Assembly (NCBI RefSeq): GCF_045788535.1
Contig: NZ_CP074074.1
Span: 2,232,001-2,296,000, forward strand
DNA length: 64,000 nucleotides
Direction: 5' to 3'
Origin: Allotamlana fucoidanivorans
GTDB lineage: Bacteria > Bacteroidota > Bacteroidia > Flavobacteriales > Flavobacteriaceae
A program made the translations under genes and the position numbers. The number at the start of each line of letters is the position of its first letter. The first letter of the stretch is position 1. Positions 25,804 through 34,774 of the stretch are shown here, one piece after another. Below the pieces are notes generated by a model that saw only the letters and a list, made by a program, of their open reading frames with translations, did not search any database and had not been told where the DNA came from.

Positions 25804-26532
25804 TTATTTTTGAGTAACGCTCCCAGAGGGACCATCACTTTTTTCAACTTTTTCTGGATTTCCATAGTATTTAACATCGCCCCCGCTACTGGCCTTAGCA
25901 ATTAATTCTTTCGAGGTGTTAACGGTTATATCGGCACCGCTTGTGGCTTTTACCTGACTTGATTCGGCAAATAGATCAGCAGCCTTTATGTCGCTACCGC
26001 TTGTTGCTTCGGCAGTTAAACGTATTGTGGACCCAGAAATTTTCATGTCGCTTCCGCTAGTAGATTTACAACTTAAGGATTGTGTTTTTACATTAAGCTT
26101 CATATCACTACCGCTGGTGGATTTCAAAGTCAGGTAATCTGTAGTAATGGTATTTGTAGTGTACACGTCACTTCCGCTAGTAGAAACAATGCTTTCTATG
26201 TCTTTGAAGCTCACTATAACTTTTTTTGAATGTGCTTTGCCAATATTTTCTTTGGTATGAATTTTTAAAACACCATCATTTATGTCTGTTAGTATGAGTT
26301 CATGAAGGTTTTCATCAGCCTCTACAACAATTTCTTCAATATTTGATTGTGTTAAATATACATCTAAACCTTCAGAAGCTTTGATGGTTGTAAAGGATTG
26401 GGTAACGGGCCGCGCTTTAGTTTTAATTTTACCATTACCGGTAACACCAGTTCCTAAATTGATATCAAAGTTGCAGGAAAAGACCGTTAAACTTAAAATA
26501 GTGGCTACAATGATTTTGATTAGCGTTGTCAT
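25804..26532 (-). CDS. DUF2807 (GIN-domain) lipoprotein with SGSD repeats
   Basis: A lipoprotein: 'MTTLIKIIVATILSLTVFSC' ends in a lipobox (VFSC). The frame extends to an ATG at 26565, but the signal peptide begins at ATG 26532. The body is a DUF2807 beta-helix in which a short motif returns about every 18-22 residues: 'STSGSDVY', 'STSGSDMK' (twice), 'ATSGSDIK', 'ATSGADIT', 'ASSGGDVK', forming a regular ladder of Ser/Gly/Asp turns. Role unknown. It lies 67 bp after the PspC gene in the same direction and is probably co-transcribed. Confidence 0.85.
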   Translation of the reverse strand: MTTLIKIIVATILSLTVFSCNFDINLGTGVTGNGKIKTKARPVTQSFTTIKASEGLDVYLTQSNIEEIVVEADENLHELILTDINDGVLKIHTKENIGKAHSKKVIVSFKDIESIVSTSGSDVYTTNTITTDYLTLKSTSGSDMKLNVKTQSLSCKSTSGSDMKISGSTIRLTAEATSGSDIKAADLFAESSQVKATSGADITVNTSKELIAKASSGGDVKYYGNPEKVEKSDGPSGSVTQK

Positions 26533-26632
26533 AATTGTTCGTTTTTTGATTGATGAGTTGTTCAAATATCAAGACTTTGGTAATTGTTTTTTAATCTGAA
26601 TATCTGAATTGTTGATTTTTATTGATGAATTG

Positions 26633-28420
26633 TTACTCTTCGGCTTTTATTTCTATACCGTTTGAATCTATTTTAACTTTTACGTCTTCAGCTTCTGCTT
26701 TAACCCCAGAGCGGTCTATTTTTACATGTGTTTCGTCTGCATGAATTTCAATACCATCATCATTTATTTTTAAACCAGGTGTATCTACTTTAATGGTTTT
26801 TTCTTCAATGGGGCAGTCTAAGCATTCTGAATTATTTTCAAGTATTTTTAAATAATGACTGGTGGTTTTACTAGATACAATGTTGCCATCATATTTTCTG
26901 TAATTTAAAAAGGATTTAGTGTTATTATTAAAAAAAACTACCATATCTTCAGGAAGATATAAGGTGATATTAATATCTTGATCACTAAACTTGTTTACTG
27001 GATCGGTACTGAAAAAAGAGTCTAGAAATAAGGTGTTATTATTGAAACTGAAATTATAGTCAATATTTTTGGCACGTTCAATGGCGCGTTCATAATTTCT
27101 GCCATCGGCACTTTTTTCTATGGCTATAGATGCCACAGAATCAGTGGTTGATTTTACTATAATATCTATGTCTGCAGAGTATATTAGCTTGTTTCCTTCG
27201 GCATCATGCGCCACTTTTAAATTGTTATGACGGTAGAAATTTCGATTGAATTTATCATCATTTACCATTTTTACAATTAATGTATCTGTTGCGGTAATGG
27301 CCAGCTCAGTTTTTGTAATATGTGATTCTTCAAAAGCATGTTCACTAGCCTGTCTTATACCTACAACAATGAGAGCTATGATAGACATAAGCCACAAGCC
27401 TAGAAGGGTGAATTTGGCGATGTTACCAATAGATTTTAAATTGTTGATAAGAATCTTTAAACCCAAATAGAATAGGAAAAAGAAAGGAATACCAGCGGTG
27501 AAAAATACAAGTAAAGAAACAAGCCATAACGGGGTGTTGCCAGCATTGGCAATTTCAACCATATCTAGTCCAGGGATGTGTACAATATCTGCTATACCTA
27601 ATGAAAATAAACCAATGATTAATGCTATAATGGTTGTTGCCCCAACAATAATGAGTATCACACCAATGAATTTTGCAATCACCTTGAAGAAAAACATAAT
27701 AACATCTGCTAAGGTGTCAAAAAAAGTTCTTGATGATGATTTTATAGAATTAGCATGTTTTTTTACATCTACATTTTTGGCTGCATTTGATACCGAGTCA
27801 CTGACATTTTTAGCAACGTCGCCAACAGTATCGGTCACGGTATCAAAGCCATCTTTTATTTTTTTTTCAATATTGCTAATGTTTACAGGTTCACCTGTCA
27901 TAATCAGTTTTTCAGCCGTTGTTTTAGCTTCAGGGACTAATATCCAAAGTAGAATGTATAAAAGAATACCTGTGCCAGCACCAAATATGAGTAGAATCCA
28001 AGCGAGTCTAATCCAAATAGCATCAATGCCAAAATAGTGACCTAAACCAGATGATACACCACCAATATAGGAGTTTTCAGTGTCTCTAAACAGACGTCTA
28101 GACGGTGAAGATTTTTGCTTATAGTTTACCTTTGGCTCATCTTCAAATATTTCATCATCTACCAGATAGTCTTCAGGTTGCCCCATTATGGCAATAATCT
28201 CGTCAACTTCTTTCAATCCAATAACTTGTTTGTCATTTTGTACACGTTCACTAAACAATTCAGAAATACGTGCTTCAATATCTGCTATAATTTCAGAACG
28301 ACCTTGAGAGTCGGTAAATGAACGTTTTATAGCCTCCAGGTAGCGTTGTAGTTTTAAGTACGCATCTTCATCAATATGAAAAAATATACCTGCTAAATTT
28401 ATGTTGACAGTTTTATTCAT
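26633..28420 (-). CDS. PspC-domain membrane protein
   Basis: A 595-residue multi-pass membrane protein. It has an N-terminal cytoplasmic region (1-100, 'KTVNINLAGIFFHIDEDAY', 'EVDEIIAIMGQPEDYL'), a PspC domain (about 108-175, 'RRLFRDTENSYIGGVSSGLG' and 'LAWILLIFGAGTGILLYILL'), a polar helix (about 180-235), several further transmembrane helices (about 240-370), and an extracytoplasmic C-terminal beta region ending in a small repeat of the type 'VKIDRSGVKAEAED' and 'VKIDSNGIEIKAEE'. PspC proteins sense or stabilise the envelope; this long form is typical of Bacteroidota. Its start overlaps the PadR stop by 8 bp, so the two are translationally linked. Confidence 0.88.
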   Translation of the reverse strand: MNKTVNINLAGIFFHIDEDAYLKLQRYLEAIKRSFTDSQGRSEIIADIEARISELFSERVQNDKQVIGLKEVDEIIAIMGQPEDYLVDDEIFEDEPKVNYKQKSSPSRRLFRDTENSYIGGVSSGLGHYFGIDAIWIRLAWILLIFGAGTGILLYILLWILVPEAKTTAEKLIMTGEPVNISNIEKKIKDGFDTVTDTVGDVAKNVSDSVSNAAKNVDVKKHANSIKSSSRTFFDTLADVIMFFFKVIAKFIGVILIIVGATTIIALIIGLFSLGIADIVHIPGLDMVEIANAGNTPLWLVSLLVFFTAGIPFFFLFYLGLKILINNLKSIGNIAKFTLLGLWLMSIIALIVVGIRQASEHAFEESHITKTELAITATDTLIVKMVNDDKFNRNFYRHNNLKVAHDAEGNKLIYSADIDIIVKSTTDSVASIAIEKSADGRNYERAIERAKNIDYNFSFNNNTLFLDSFFSTDPVNKFSDQDINITLYLPEDMVVFFNNNTKSFLNYRKYDGNIVSSKTTSHYLKILENNSECLDCPIEEKTIKVDTPGLKINDDGIEIHADETHVKIDRSGVKAEAEDVKVKIDSNGIEIKAEE

Positions 28421-28757
28421 TTGTAGTATTTTTTTTGGCGGTTACTATGTTAACGGCATTTTGTAATTCATTCCAAGTGGTATCCAATTCTTTTAAAAAC
28501 AGCTTACCTGTTTCGGTTAGGCCATAATATTTTCTTGGAGGACCAGAGGTGGACTCTTCCCAACGATAGTTTAGAAGTCCGGCGTTTTTTAATCGGGTAA
28601 GCAAAGGGTAAATAGTACCCTCTACTACGAGCAACTTGGCGTCTTTCAGCGTTTCTAAAATTTCTGCTACATAGGCGTCTTGATCTTTCAAAACAGAGAG
28701 TATGCAGAATTCTAAAACGCCTTTACGCATTTGTGCTTTTGTGTTTTCTATCTTCAT
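28413..28757 (-). CDS. PadR-family transcriptional regulator
   Basis: A 114-residue winged-helix protein: 'QMRKGVLEFCILSVLKDQDAY' and 'VVEGTIYPLLTRLKNAGLL' are the PadR recognition and wing regions, and 'GPPRKYYGLTETGKLFL' is the C-terminal signature. It is probably an autorepressor of the PadR-PspC-DUF2807 operon, which it heads and overlaps by 8 bp. The ligand is unknown. Confidence 0.92.
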   Translation of the reverse strand: MKIENTKAQMRKGVLEFCILSVLKDQDAYVAEILETLKDAKLLVVEGTIYPLLTRLKNAGLLNYRWEESTSGPPRKYYGLTETGKLFLKELDTTWNELQNAVNIVTAKKNTTNE

Positions 28758-28877
28758 GTTGTCATGCGTTTAATGTGGTGAAACTGTTCATTTTTTGATG
28801 GATTTGATGATGATTATTTTGATGAAATGTTTTATTCTTTTTAGTCTGTGTTTCTACTAGTAATCATTTGATTAAAC

Positions 28878-29324
28878 TTATTTTAAAAACTGAATGGTCA
28901 ATGGGTAGTTAAAGCGTTTTCCATCTCTAGCTTTAAGGCTGGCAATAACAATGAATACCAGTTCTATAATAAATCCTAATATAGCAATGGCTCCCAAAAA
29001 TCCTCCTAAGTATAATAGTGGTGATGGTTTGCCTATATTAAAGCTAAAGTTTTCAAAGCCATGAAATTCAATAAAGTCTATACCGTTAAATATTTTGAAT
29101 ACAAAAAACGGAATGGTTAGTGTCCCCAAAATAATAGCATATAGTAGAATACTCATTTGGAAATTAATTGTCTGTTTGCCATGGTTGTCTATAAAATCAG
29201 ATTTCTCTTTGTTAGTAATCCATAATATAATGGGGCCAATAAAGTTTCCGAAAGGAATAAAAAACCGACTAAAAGTAGAAAGGTGAATGAAGGTGGCGAT
29301 GTTTTTGTGATGATTGTTTAACAT
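28878..29324 (-). CDS. DUF4870 membrane protein
   Basis: A protein of 148 residues from ATG 29324 (the frame runs on to 29387, but the added residues do not fit the family). It has four hydrophobic segments and the typical DUF4870 features 'NFIGPIILWITNKEKSDFID' and 'HGKQTINFQMSILLY', ending 'IASLKARDGKRFNYPLTIQF'. Function unknown, Tic20-like topology. A TATATTTG -7 element lies on the minus strand at 29374-29367. Confidence 0.85.
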   Translation of the reverse strand: MLNNHHKNIATFIHLSTFSRFFIPFGNFIGPIILWITNKEKSDFIDNHGKQTINFQMSILLYAIILGTLTIPFFVFKIFNGIDFIEFHGFENFSFNIGKPSPLLYLGGFLGAIAILGFIIELVFIVIASLKARDGKRFNYPLTIQFLK

Positions 29325-29484
29325 GATTTTTTGATGAATGATTAAAACATATAATAGTTTCTTATGCAAATATATGTCTAAAAACAAGTATTATGTTACG
29401 CATAGTACTTAAAATTAACAAAATATTAACATTTACTAATAGGCATTAATTTCATAACTTACTGCAAATTAAAGTTGTGTTATT

Positions 29485-29943
29485 ATGCGTTTAACAGCCA
29501 GAAAACTAAATAGTTTCATGTTATTTAAGCTGCCTGCAGCGTTTATTTGTGGGGTAAGAGCAAAAGAATTAAATGATTCAAAATGTGAAGTCACTGTAAA
29601 GTACCGTTGGATTAATCAAAACCCATTTAAATCTATGTTTTGGGCGGTGCAAGGTATGGCTGCAGAGTTTTCAACAGGCGCGTTAATGATGCTTAAAATT
29701 CAAAATACAGGAAGGCGCATGTCTATGTTGGTCACTTCAAATCAGGCTTCATTTACAAAAAAGGCAATAGGGAGAATCAACTTTACTTGTAACGACGGGC
29801 ATAACATTGATGCTGTTTTAAAACACGCTATTGAAACAGGTGAGGGGCAGGTTGTCACATTAACATCAACAGGTGTAGATGGTTCAGGAGATATCGTTTC
29901 TAGCTTTTCTTTTGAATGGAGTGTTAAGCTTAAAAAGGAATAA
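29485..29943 (+). CDS. DUF4442 (hotdog-fold, thioesterase-like) protein
   Basis: A 152-residue cytoplasmic protein matching the DUF4442 pattern: 'FKLPAAFICGVRAKELNDSK', 'VKYRWINQNPFKSMFWAVQG' and 'AAEFSTGALMM'. Members have the hotdog fold of acyl-CoA thioesterases, but activity has not been established generally, and no catalytic residue can be assigned with confidence. It is 67 bp upstream of the AIM24-like gene on the same strand. Confidence 0.82.
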   Translation: MRLTARKLNSFMLFKLPAAFICGVRAKELNDSKCEVTVKYRWINQNPFKSMFWAVQGMAAEFSTGALMMLKIQNTGRRMSMLVTSNQASFTKKAIGRINFTCNDGHNIDAVLKHAIETGEGQVVTLTSTGVDGSGDIVSSFSFEWSVKLKKE

Positions 29944-30010
29944 TCGCTTTTTTGTAACAAAATTCAAGGAACATTAACAAATAGTCTAATAACAATTAAA
30001 ATAAAGTTTT

Positions 30011-30811
30011 ATGACAGCACATGAAATAGATTATAAAATTTATGGTGAAGAAATGCAATATGTGGAGATTGAGTTAGATCCGCAAGAAGGTGTGGTAGCC
30101 GAAGCAGGAAGTTTTATGATGATGGATGATGGTATAAAAATGGAAACTATTTTTGGTGATGGCTCACAGAAAGATTCTGGGTTTTTAGGGAAAATACTTG
30201 GTGCAGGAAAGCGTATATTAACAGGAGAGAGTTTATTCATGACAGCGTTTTATAACACCTTATCGGGAAAACGGCATGTGTCTTTTGCATCACCTTACCC
30301 TGGAAAAATAATTCCTATTGATTTAACACGTTTTGGCGGTAAGTTTATTTGTCAAAAAGATGCCTTTTTATGCGCGGCAAAAGGAGTGAGTATTGGTATT
30401 GAATTTTCAAAAAGACTGGGGCGTGGGCTATTTGGTGGTGAAGGCTTTATTATGCAAAAACTTGAAGGTGATGGTATGGCGTTTGTTCATGCTGGAGGTA
30501 CCACCGCCGTTAAAGAATTAGGAGTTGGTGAAATATTAAGGGTTGATACAGGGTGTATTATTGGTTTTGATCAAACGATTGACTACGATGTTGAATTTAT
30601 TGGAGGTATAAAAAACTCCATTTTTGGTGGTGAAGGTTTGTTTTTTGCCAAGTTACAGGGGCCAGGAACCGTTTATATTCAGTCTTTACCTTTTAGTAGG
30701 TTAGCCGGACGTGTATGGGCCGCTGCGCCAAAAGGAGGCGGTAAAGATAAGGGAGAAGGGAGTATATTAGGAGGTCTTGGCGATTTACTGGATGGTGATA
30801 ACAAATTTTAA
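30011..30811 (+). CDS. TIGR00266/AIM24-family protein
   Basis: A 266-residue protein of the AIM24 fold (double-stranded beta-helix): 'VEIELDPQEGVVAEAGSFMM', 'SLFMTAFYNTLSGKRHVSFA', 'FIMQKLEGDGMAFVHAGGT' and 'IKNSIFGGEGLFFAKLQGPG' are characteristic. No signal peptide is seen, and the glycine-rich C-terminus is also seen in the family. Biochemical function is unknown. Confidence 0.88.
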   Translation: MTAHEIDYKIYGEEMQYVEIELDPQEGVVAEAGSFMMMDDGIKMETIFGDGSQKDSGFLGKILGAGKRILTGESLFMTAFYNTLSGKRHVSFASPYPGKIIPIDLTRFGGKFICQKDAFLCAAKGVSIGIEFSKRLGRGLFGGEGFIMQKLEGDGMAFVHAGGTTAVKELGVGEILRVDTGCIIGFDQTIDYDVEFIGGIKNSIFGGEGLFFAKLQGPGTVYIQSLPFSRLAGRVWAAAPKGGGKDKGEGSILGGLGDLLDGDNKF

Positions 30812-30824
30812 TGTGTTAATTTTC

Positions 30825-30858
30825 TACTAAAATAAATGCGTTAACGTTTTTTTTAGTA
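30825..30858 (+). terminator. Imperfect palindrome after the AIM24-like gene
   Basis: TACTAAAA (30825-30832) pairs with TTTTAGTA (30851-30858) around a CGTTAACG centre, with an eight-T run in the right arm. It may be a weak terminator; the pairing has a bulge. Confidence 0.4.
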
Positions 30859-30936
30859 AATTTAAGCGTTAATAAAAATAACAAGCCTATTACCAAATCT
30901 ACTATACAAACAACATCAAAAAACCTTAACAAAAAA

Positions 30937-31134
30937 ATGGCGAGAGCAATGCTTGAGTACACTAAAACTATACTAAATAAAGTTAGTTTTGATACAACAC
31001 TGTTTTGCAAAGAAGTACAAAAGGCACTTGAAAGATTGTTGCCTTATGAAATTGAAGAACTTAAAATATTTATTTATTCTTTAGTACGGCAAAACCCAGA
31101 TTTAAATCAATGTTTAATTTATTTAAAAGAATAA
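30937..31134 (+). CDS. Small conserved hypothetical protein (65 residues)
   Basis: A helical, soluble 65-residue protein ('MARAMLEYTKTILNKVSFDT', 'LPYEIEELKIFIYSLVRQNP'). From memory, close relatives occur widely in Flavobacteriia, so I treat it as real. It has good A-rich spacing before the ATG and a strong terminator right after the stop. No function can be assigned; the alternation of charged and hydrophobic residues suggests a helical bundle or partner-binding protein. Confidence 0.7.
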   Translation: MARAMLEYTKTILNKVSFDTTLFCKEVQKALERLLPYEIEELKIFIYSLVRQNPDLNQCLIYLKE

Positions 31135-31163
31135 AAACAGCGACCCATTGTGGTCGCTGTTTT
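31134..31163. terminator. Strong bidirectional terminator
   Basis: A perfect 12-bp stem, AAAACAGCGACC / GGTCGCTGTTTT, with a 6-base loop, placed between the convergent 65-residue protein gene and oxyR. Confidence 0.92.
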
Positions 31164-31168
31164 GTTTC

Positions 31169-32107
31169 CTATTTAGGTAATGGACTTATTATTTTTACAT
31201 TTTGAAATGCAATCGCACCGCGTATAATACCAGATATTACATCTTGAAGTGCTTCAATAATTTGCATTTTTAATTCGCTTTTGTGGTAAATAATGCTAAC
31301 CTCACGGGCAGGTGAAGGCTCTTTAAAGTAGTGTAGATTCTCTTTTTCACTATCATTAATATCTAAAGTGTGTAAAAAGGGTAAGAGGGTCATACCCAAA
31401 CCTTCATTTGATAATTTTATTAACGTTTCAATACTACCACTCTCAAGTTGAAATTTATCGTCTGTATGATTTTTTAAGCCTTTGCATAAGTGAAGTACGC
31501 TGTCTTTAAAACAGTGCCCGTCTTCAAGTAATAGCATGTCATTGATGTCTAATTCGGTAATATCTATGGTTTTGTTTTTGTGAAGCTTGTGCCCTTTTGG
31601 AATGTAACTTACAAAGGGTTCAAAATAAAGTACACGCTCTTTTATATTTTCATCTTCAAGAGGAGTGGCCGCAATAGCAGCGTCTAGGTGCCCTTCTTTA
31701 ATTCGAGTTATAATTTCTTCAGTCGTTAATTCTTCTATTTTTAGTTTGACCTTAGGATGCTTTTTTATAAAGGTTTTAAGAAACATAGGAAGCAATGTAG
31801 GCATAATAGTAGGAATAATTCCTAACTTAAATTCGCCTCCTATAAATCCTTTTTGTTGATCTACAATATCCTGAATTCGGTAAGATTCGTTAACAATATT
31901 TCTGGCTTGTGTTACAATCTTTTTACCTACTTCAGTAAGTTCAATGGGTTTTTTGCTTCTATCAAAAATTTGAACATCCAGTTGATCCTCCAATTTTTGT
32001 ATTTGCATACTTAAGGTAGGTTGCGTTACAAAACATTTTTCAGCCGCTTTGGTGAAATTTTGGTTTTCGGCCACAGCCAAAACATAGTATAATTGTGTTA
32101 TTGTCAT
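31169..32107 (-). CDS. oxyR: OxyR, hydrogen-peroxide-sensing LysR regulator
   Basis: A LysR-type activator of 312 residues from ATG 32107 (a TTG at 32116 would add three). The N-terminal winged HTH reads 'TITQLYYVLAVAENQNFTKA' and 'VTQPTLSMQIQKLEDQL'. In the regulatory domain 'LEDGHCFKDSVLHLC' matches the OxyR redox loop; counted from this ATG the cysteines are C199 and C208, the same numbers as the disulfide pair of E. coli OxyR, which supports both the call and the start. It should induce peroxide-defence genes, none of which is adjacent. An inverted repeat just upstream may be its own operator. Confidence 0.93.
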   Translation of the reverse strand: MTITQLYYVLAVAENQNFTKAAEKCFVTQPTLSMQIQKLEDQLDVQIFDRSKKPIELTEVGKKIVTQARNIVNESYRIQDIVDQQKGFIGGEFKLGIIPTIMPTLLPMFLKTFIKKHPKVKLKIEELTTEEIITRIKEGHLDAAIAATPLEDENIKERVLYFEPFVSYIPKGHKLHKNKTIDITELDINDMLLLEDGHCFKDSVLHLCKGLKNHTDDKFQLESGSIETLIKLSNEGLGMTLLPFLHTLDINDSEKENLHYFKEPSPAREVSIIYHKSELKMQIIEALQDVISGIIRGAIAFQNVKIISPLPK

Positions 32108-32138
32108 ATCGTACAAATTCAGGTTATAAAAATATAAA

Positions 32139-32170
32139 AACTATCAATAAAATTTATAGTTTTGATAGTT
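32139..32170. promoter_or_regulatory. Candidate OxyR operator
   Basis: The 9-bp inverted repeat AACTATCAA (32139-32147) / TTGATAGTT (32162-32170) begins 32 bp upstream of the oxyR ATG. ATAG/CTAT half-sites are typical of OxyR binding sites, and LysR regulators usually bind near their own gene. Confidence 0.5.
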
Positions 32171-32340
32171 AATTATAAATTAAATATGTTGAATAATAAG
32201 TAGTATATATGATATTGAATGGTGTTAAAAAGAAAAAACTAATTTTGATGATGAGGTCTTGGTTAAATGAAACCGCGTAATGGTTAGTAAAATAAATTCA
32301 TTTGAAAGACCAATTTTCATGTAAAAATCACCTTGACCAT

Positions 32341-33672
32341 TTATAACAAGCCTCTTGCTTTTAGTTCAAGGTATTTATTGATGGTATTAATGGTTAAATG
32401 TTCGGGTGATGTAAGGATAGCATGTATGCCATATTTTTTGAGCTCATTTACAATAAGACGTTTTTCAAAAGCAAACTTTTCGGCTATTACTTTGTTATAC
32501 ACGTCTTTAACTGTATTAGCCTTGGTTTGTATTATTTTATTGAGCTCAGTGTTTTTGAAAAAAATGACCACAAGTAAATGACTCTTGTTAATGGCTTTTA
32601 AATACGGAAGTTGCCTTTCTAAACCATCAAGAGTTTCAAAGTTGGTGTACATTAACAGCAAACTACGTTGGGTTATATGTCTTTTTATGTTTCCGTAGAG
32701 TCTGCTAAAATCGGTTTCAAAAAAATCTGTTTTAACATTGTAAAGGGATTCTAATATGAGTTGCATTTGAGCATTTCTGCGCTCAGCAGCTACAATATTT
32801 TCAATACGTTTTGAAAAAGAGAGCATACCTGCTTTATCATGTTTTTTTAATACAACATTACTAATAACAAGCGCCGAATTAATGGCATAATCAAGAAGAC
32901 TTAAGCCTTCAAAAGGCATTTTCATAACACGCCCTTTGTCTATTAAGGTATAGACGGGTTGTGATTTTTCGTCCTGAAACTGATTCACCATAAGCTGATT
33001 TTTTTTGGCTGTAGCTTTCCAGTTTATGGTTCTTAAATCGTCTCCAGTTACATAGTCTTTAATTTGCTCAAATTCCATGGAATGCCCTAGGCGTCTCGTT
33101 TTTTTTAATCCGTATTCTAATGCATTTTTATTGATATTTAAAAGTTCAAATGCTTTTAGCTGCAAGAAACTAGGATAGGTAGGTACCATAGTATGATGGC
33201 AAAACATGTAACGTTTGGCTACTAATTTTAGCACGGAACAGGTGTATATATTTAATTTTCCAAAGTGATATTCTCCACGTTCTGTTGGTTTTAATTGGTA
33301 TGAAATCTCTTTTGCTTTTCCTGATGACACACACGTATTTATTTTGAAATCTCTAATCTGAAATTGAACAGGGATTTCGTCAATAATTTCTAAATGTGTT
33401 GAAAATGAATACTGGTTGGTTAGTTTTAGTACTACCGTATTTTTGTCGCCGTTTGAGAATTTATCTGGTAAAATACGTGTTGCTACAATTTTATTTTTTC
33501 CTATAAAAATGATTAAAAAATCAAATAAAAACAGAAGTGCCAGAATAAAAAGAAGAAGTTGAGCTACATTAAACAGCACCGAAACAAAATAGCTTAAAGC
33601 AAATAGAACAACAATGCTTATACCTACATAAAAAAAACGGGGTTGTATGTAAAATGACTTTAAAAGTGTCAA
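32341..33672 (-). CDS. DUF58 (VWA-like) membrane protein
   Basis: A 443-residue protein with two N-terminal transmembrane helices (about 10-55), a beta-rich middle region, and a DUF58 domain ('KTRRLGHSMEFEQIKDYVTG', 'DDLRTINWKATAKKNQLMVN'), followed by a von Willebrand A-like fold. DUF58 proteins are partners of MoxR ATPases, and the MoxR gene lies 29 bp upstream in the same operon. The precise role is unknown; a chaperone-like assembly task at the membrane is the usual proposal. Confidence 0.9.
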   Translation of the reverse strand: MTLLKSFYIQPRFFYVGISIVVLFALSYFVSVLFNVAQLLLFILALLFLFDFLIIFIGKNKIVATRILPDKFSNGDKNTVVLKLTNQYSFSTHLEIIDEIPVQFQIRDFKINTCVSSGKAKEISYQLKPTERGEYHFGKLNIYTCSVLKLVAKRYMFCHHTMVPTYPSFLQLKAFELLNINKNALEYGLKKTRRLGHSMEFEQIKDYVTGDDLRTINWKATAKKNQLMVNQFQDEKSQPVYTLIDKGRVMKMPFEGLSLLDYAINSALVISNVVLKKHDKAGMLSFSKRIENIVAAERRNAQMQLILESLYNVKTDFFETDFSRLYGNIKRHITQRSLLLMYTNFETLDGLERQLPYLKAINKSHLLVVIFFKNTELNKIIQTKANTVKDVYNKVIAEKFAFEKRLIVNELKKYGIHAILTSPEHLTINTINKYLELKARGLL

Positions 33673-33701
33673 GGTTATATCTTTTTCTGGTATATTATTT
33701 A

Positions 33702-34772
33702 CTATCTAGGAATTTCAGTCGATTCAATAATTTGTTTTATAATCTGCTTACTATTCACGCCTTCCATTTCGCGTTCTGGTGTTACAATGACTCTATGATG
33801 AAGCACAGGAATAGCAGCACGTTTTATGTCTTCAGGCGTAACAAAATCTCTGCCAGCCATAGCAGCAAAAGCTTTGCTTGCTTTTAAAATGGCTATAGAA
33901 GCTCTGGGTGATGCCCCCAAATATAAAAACGGATTATTTCTTGTGGACACAATGAGTTGTGCAATATATTTTAAAAGGTGTTCTTCAACTAAAACTTGAG
34001 TAACTAAACTTTGATAATGTGTTATTTGATTGGCTTGTAAAAAAGAAGAGACCTCATTGGTTTTTATTTTGTCTTGCCATTGATGTTCTCTGTTTAATAT
34101 TTCAACTTCTTCGTCTAAATTAGGGTAGTTCACATCAATTTTAAATAAAAACCGGTCCAATTGCGCTTCAGGTAATCTATAGGTGCCTTCTTGTTCAATG
34201 GGGTTTTGTGTAGCTAAAACCATAAAAGGAGCGTTAAGTGTAAACCTATTACCATCAATGGTAATTTGTTGTTCTTCCATCACTTCAAAAAGAGCCGCCT
34301 GTGTTTTTGCTGGAGCGCGGTTAATCTCATCAATTAGAATCATATTTGAAAAAATAGGCCCCTTTTTAAATTCAAACTCAGAATCTTTAAGGTTGAATAC
34401 AGAAGTACCTAGAATGTCGCTAGGCATTAGGTCTGGCGTAAATTGTATTCTGCTAAACCCAACGTTCAATGCTTTTGCCAGTAATTTGGCCGTAACTGTT
34501 TTTGCTACACCAGGAACACCTTCAATTAGGGCGTGGCCTTTCGCTAAAAGTGAGGCAATAAGCATATCAACCATGTCTTTTTGGCCAACAATAACTTTGC
34601 CAATTTCGTTCCTTATGATTTGAACATTTTGTTGTAATTCGGATAAGTCGAGTCTGTTTTGAAATGTCAATTCACTTTCAGATTCCACGGTTGGTTGGTT
34701 TTCTGAACTAGTATGTGGGTCTTGCTTTGGCATGAAATCTGAATGATCTTGGGGCATGTTGTTGTCGTCCAT
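33702..34772 (-). CDS. MoxR-family AAA+ ATPase
   Basis: A 356-residue cytoplasmic ATPase. Walker A is at 85-92 ('GVPGVAKT', with Lys91), Walker B is in 'MILIDEINRAPAKTQAALFE', sensor 1 in 'FMVLATQNPIEQEGTYRLPE', and the lid has 'YLGASPRASIAILKASKAFA'. The N-terminal 40 residues are polar and low in complexity. MoxR proteins are thought to act as chaperones for metal- or VWA-containing partners; the neighbouring DUF58 protein is the expected partner. It lies 2 bp after the DUF4350 gene start side (gene order DUF4350 upstream). Confidence 0.94.
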   Translation of the reverse strand: MDDNNMPQDHSDFMPKQDPHTSSENQPTVESESELTFQNRLDLSELQQNVQIIRNEIGKVIVGQKDMVDMLIASLLAKGHALIEGVPGVAKTVTAKLLAKALNVGFSRIQFTPDLMPSDILGTSVFNLKDSEFEFKKGPIFSNMILIDEINRAPAKTQAALFEVMEEQQITIDGNRFTLNAPFMVLATQNPIEQEGTYRLPEAQLDRFLFKIDVNYPNLDEEVEILNREHQWQDKIKTNEVSSFLQANQITHYQSLVTQVLVEEHLLKYIAQLIVSTRNNPFLYLGASPRASIAILKASKAFAAMAGRDFVTPEDIKRAAIPVLHHRVIVTPEREMEGVNSKQIIKQIIESTEIPR

Positions 34773-34774
34773 AA

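Noticed and set aside
27498..28037. A 179-codon open frame on the plus strand
   Set aside because: It lies wholly antisense to the PspC gene, whose domains are unmistakable; the translation is low in complexity and has no recognisable motif.
34183..34623. A 146-codon open frame on the plus strand
   Set aside because: It is antisense to the MoxR ATPase, including its Walker motifs; composition is that of a shadow frame.
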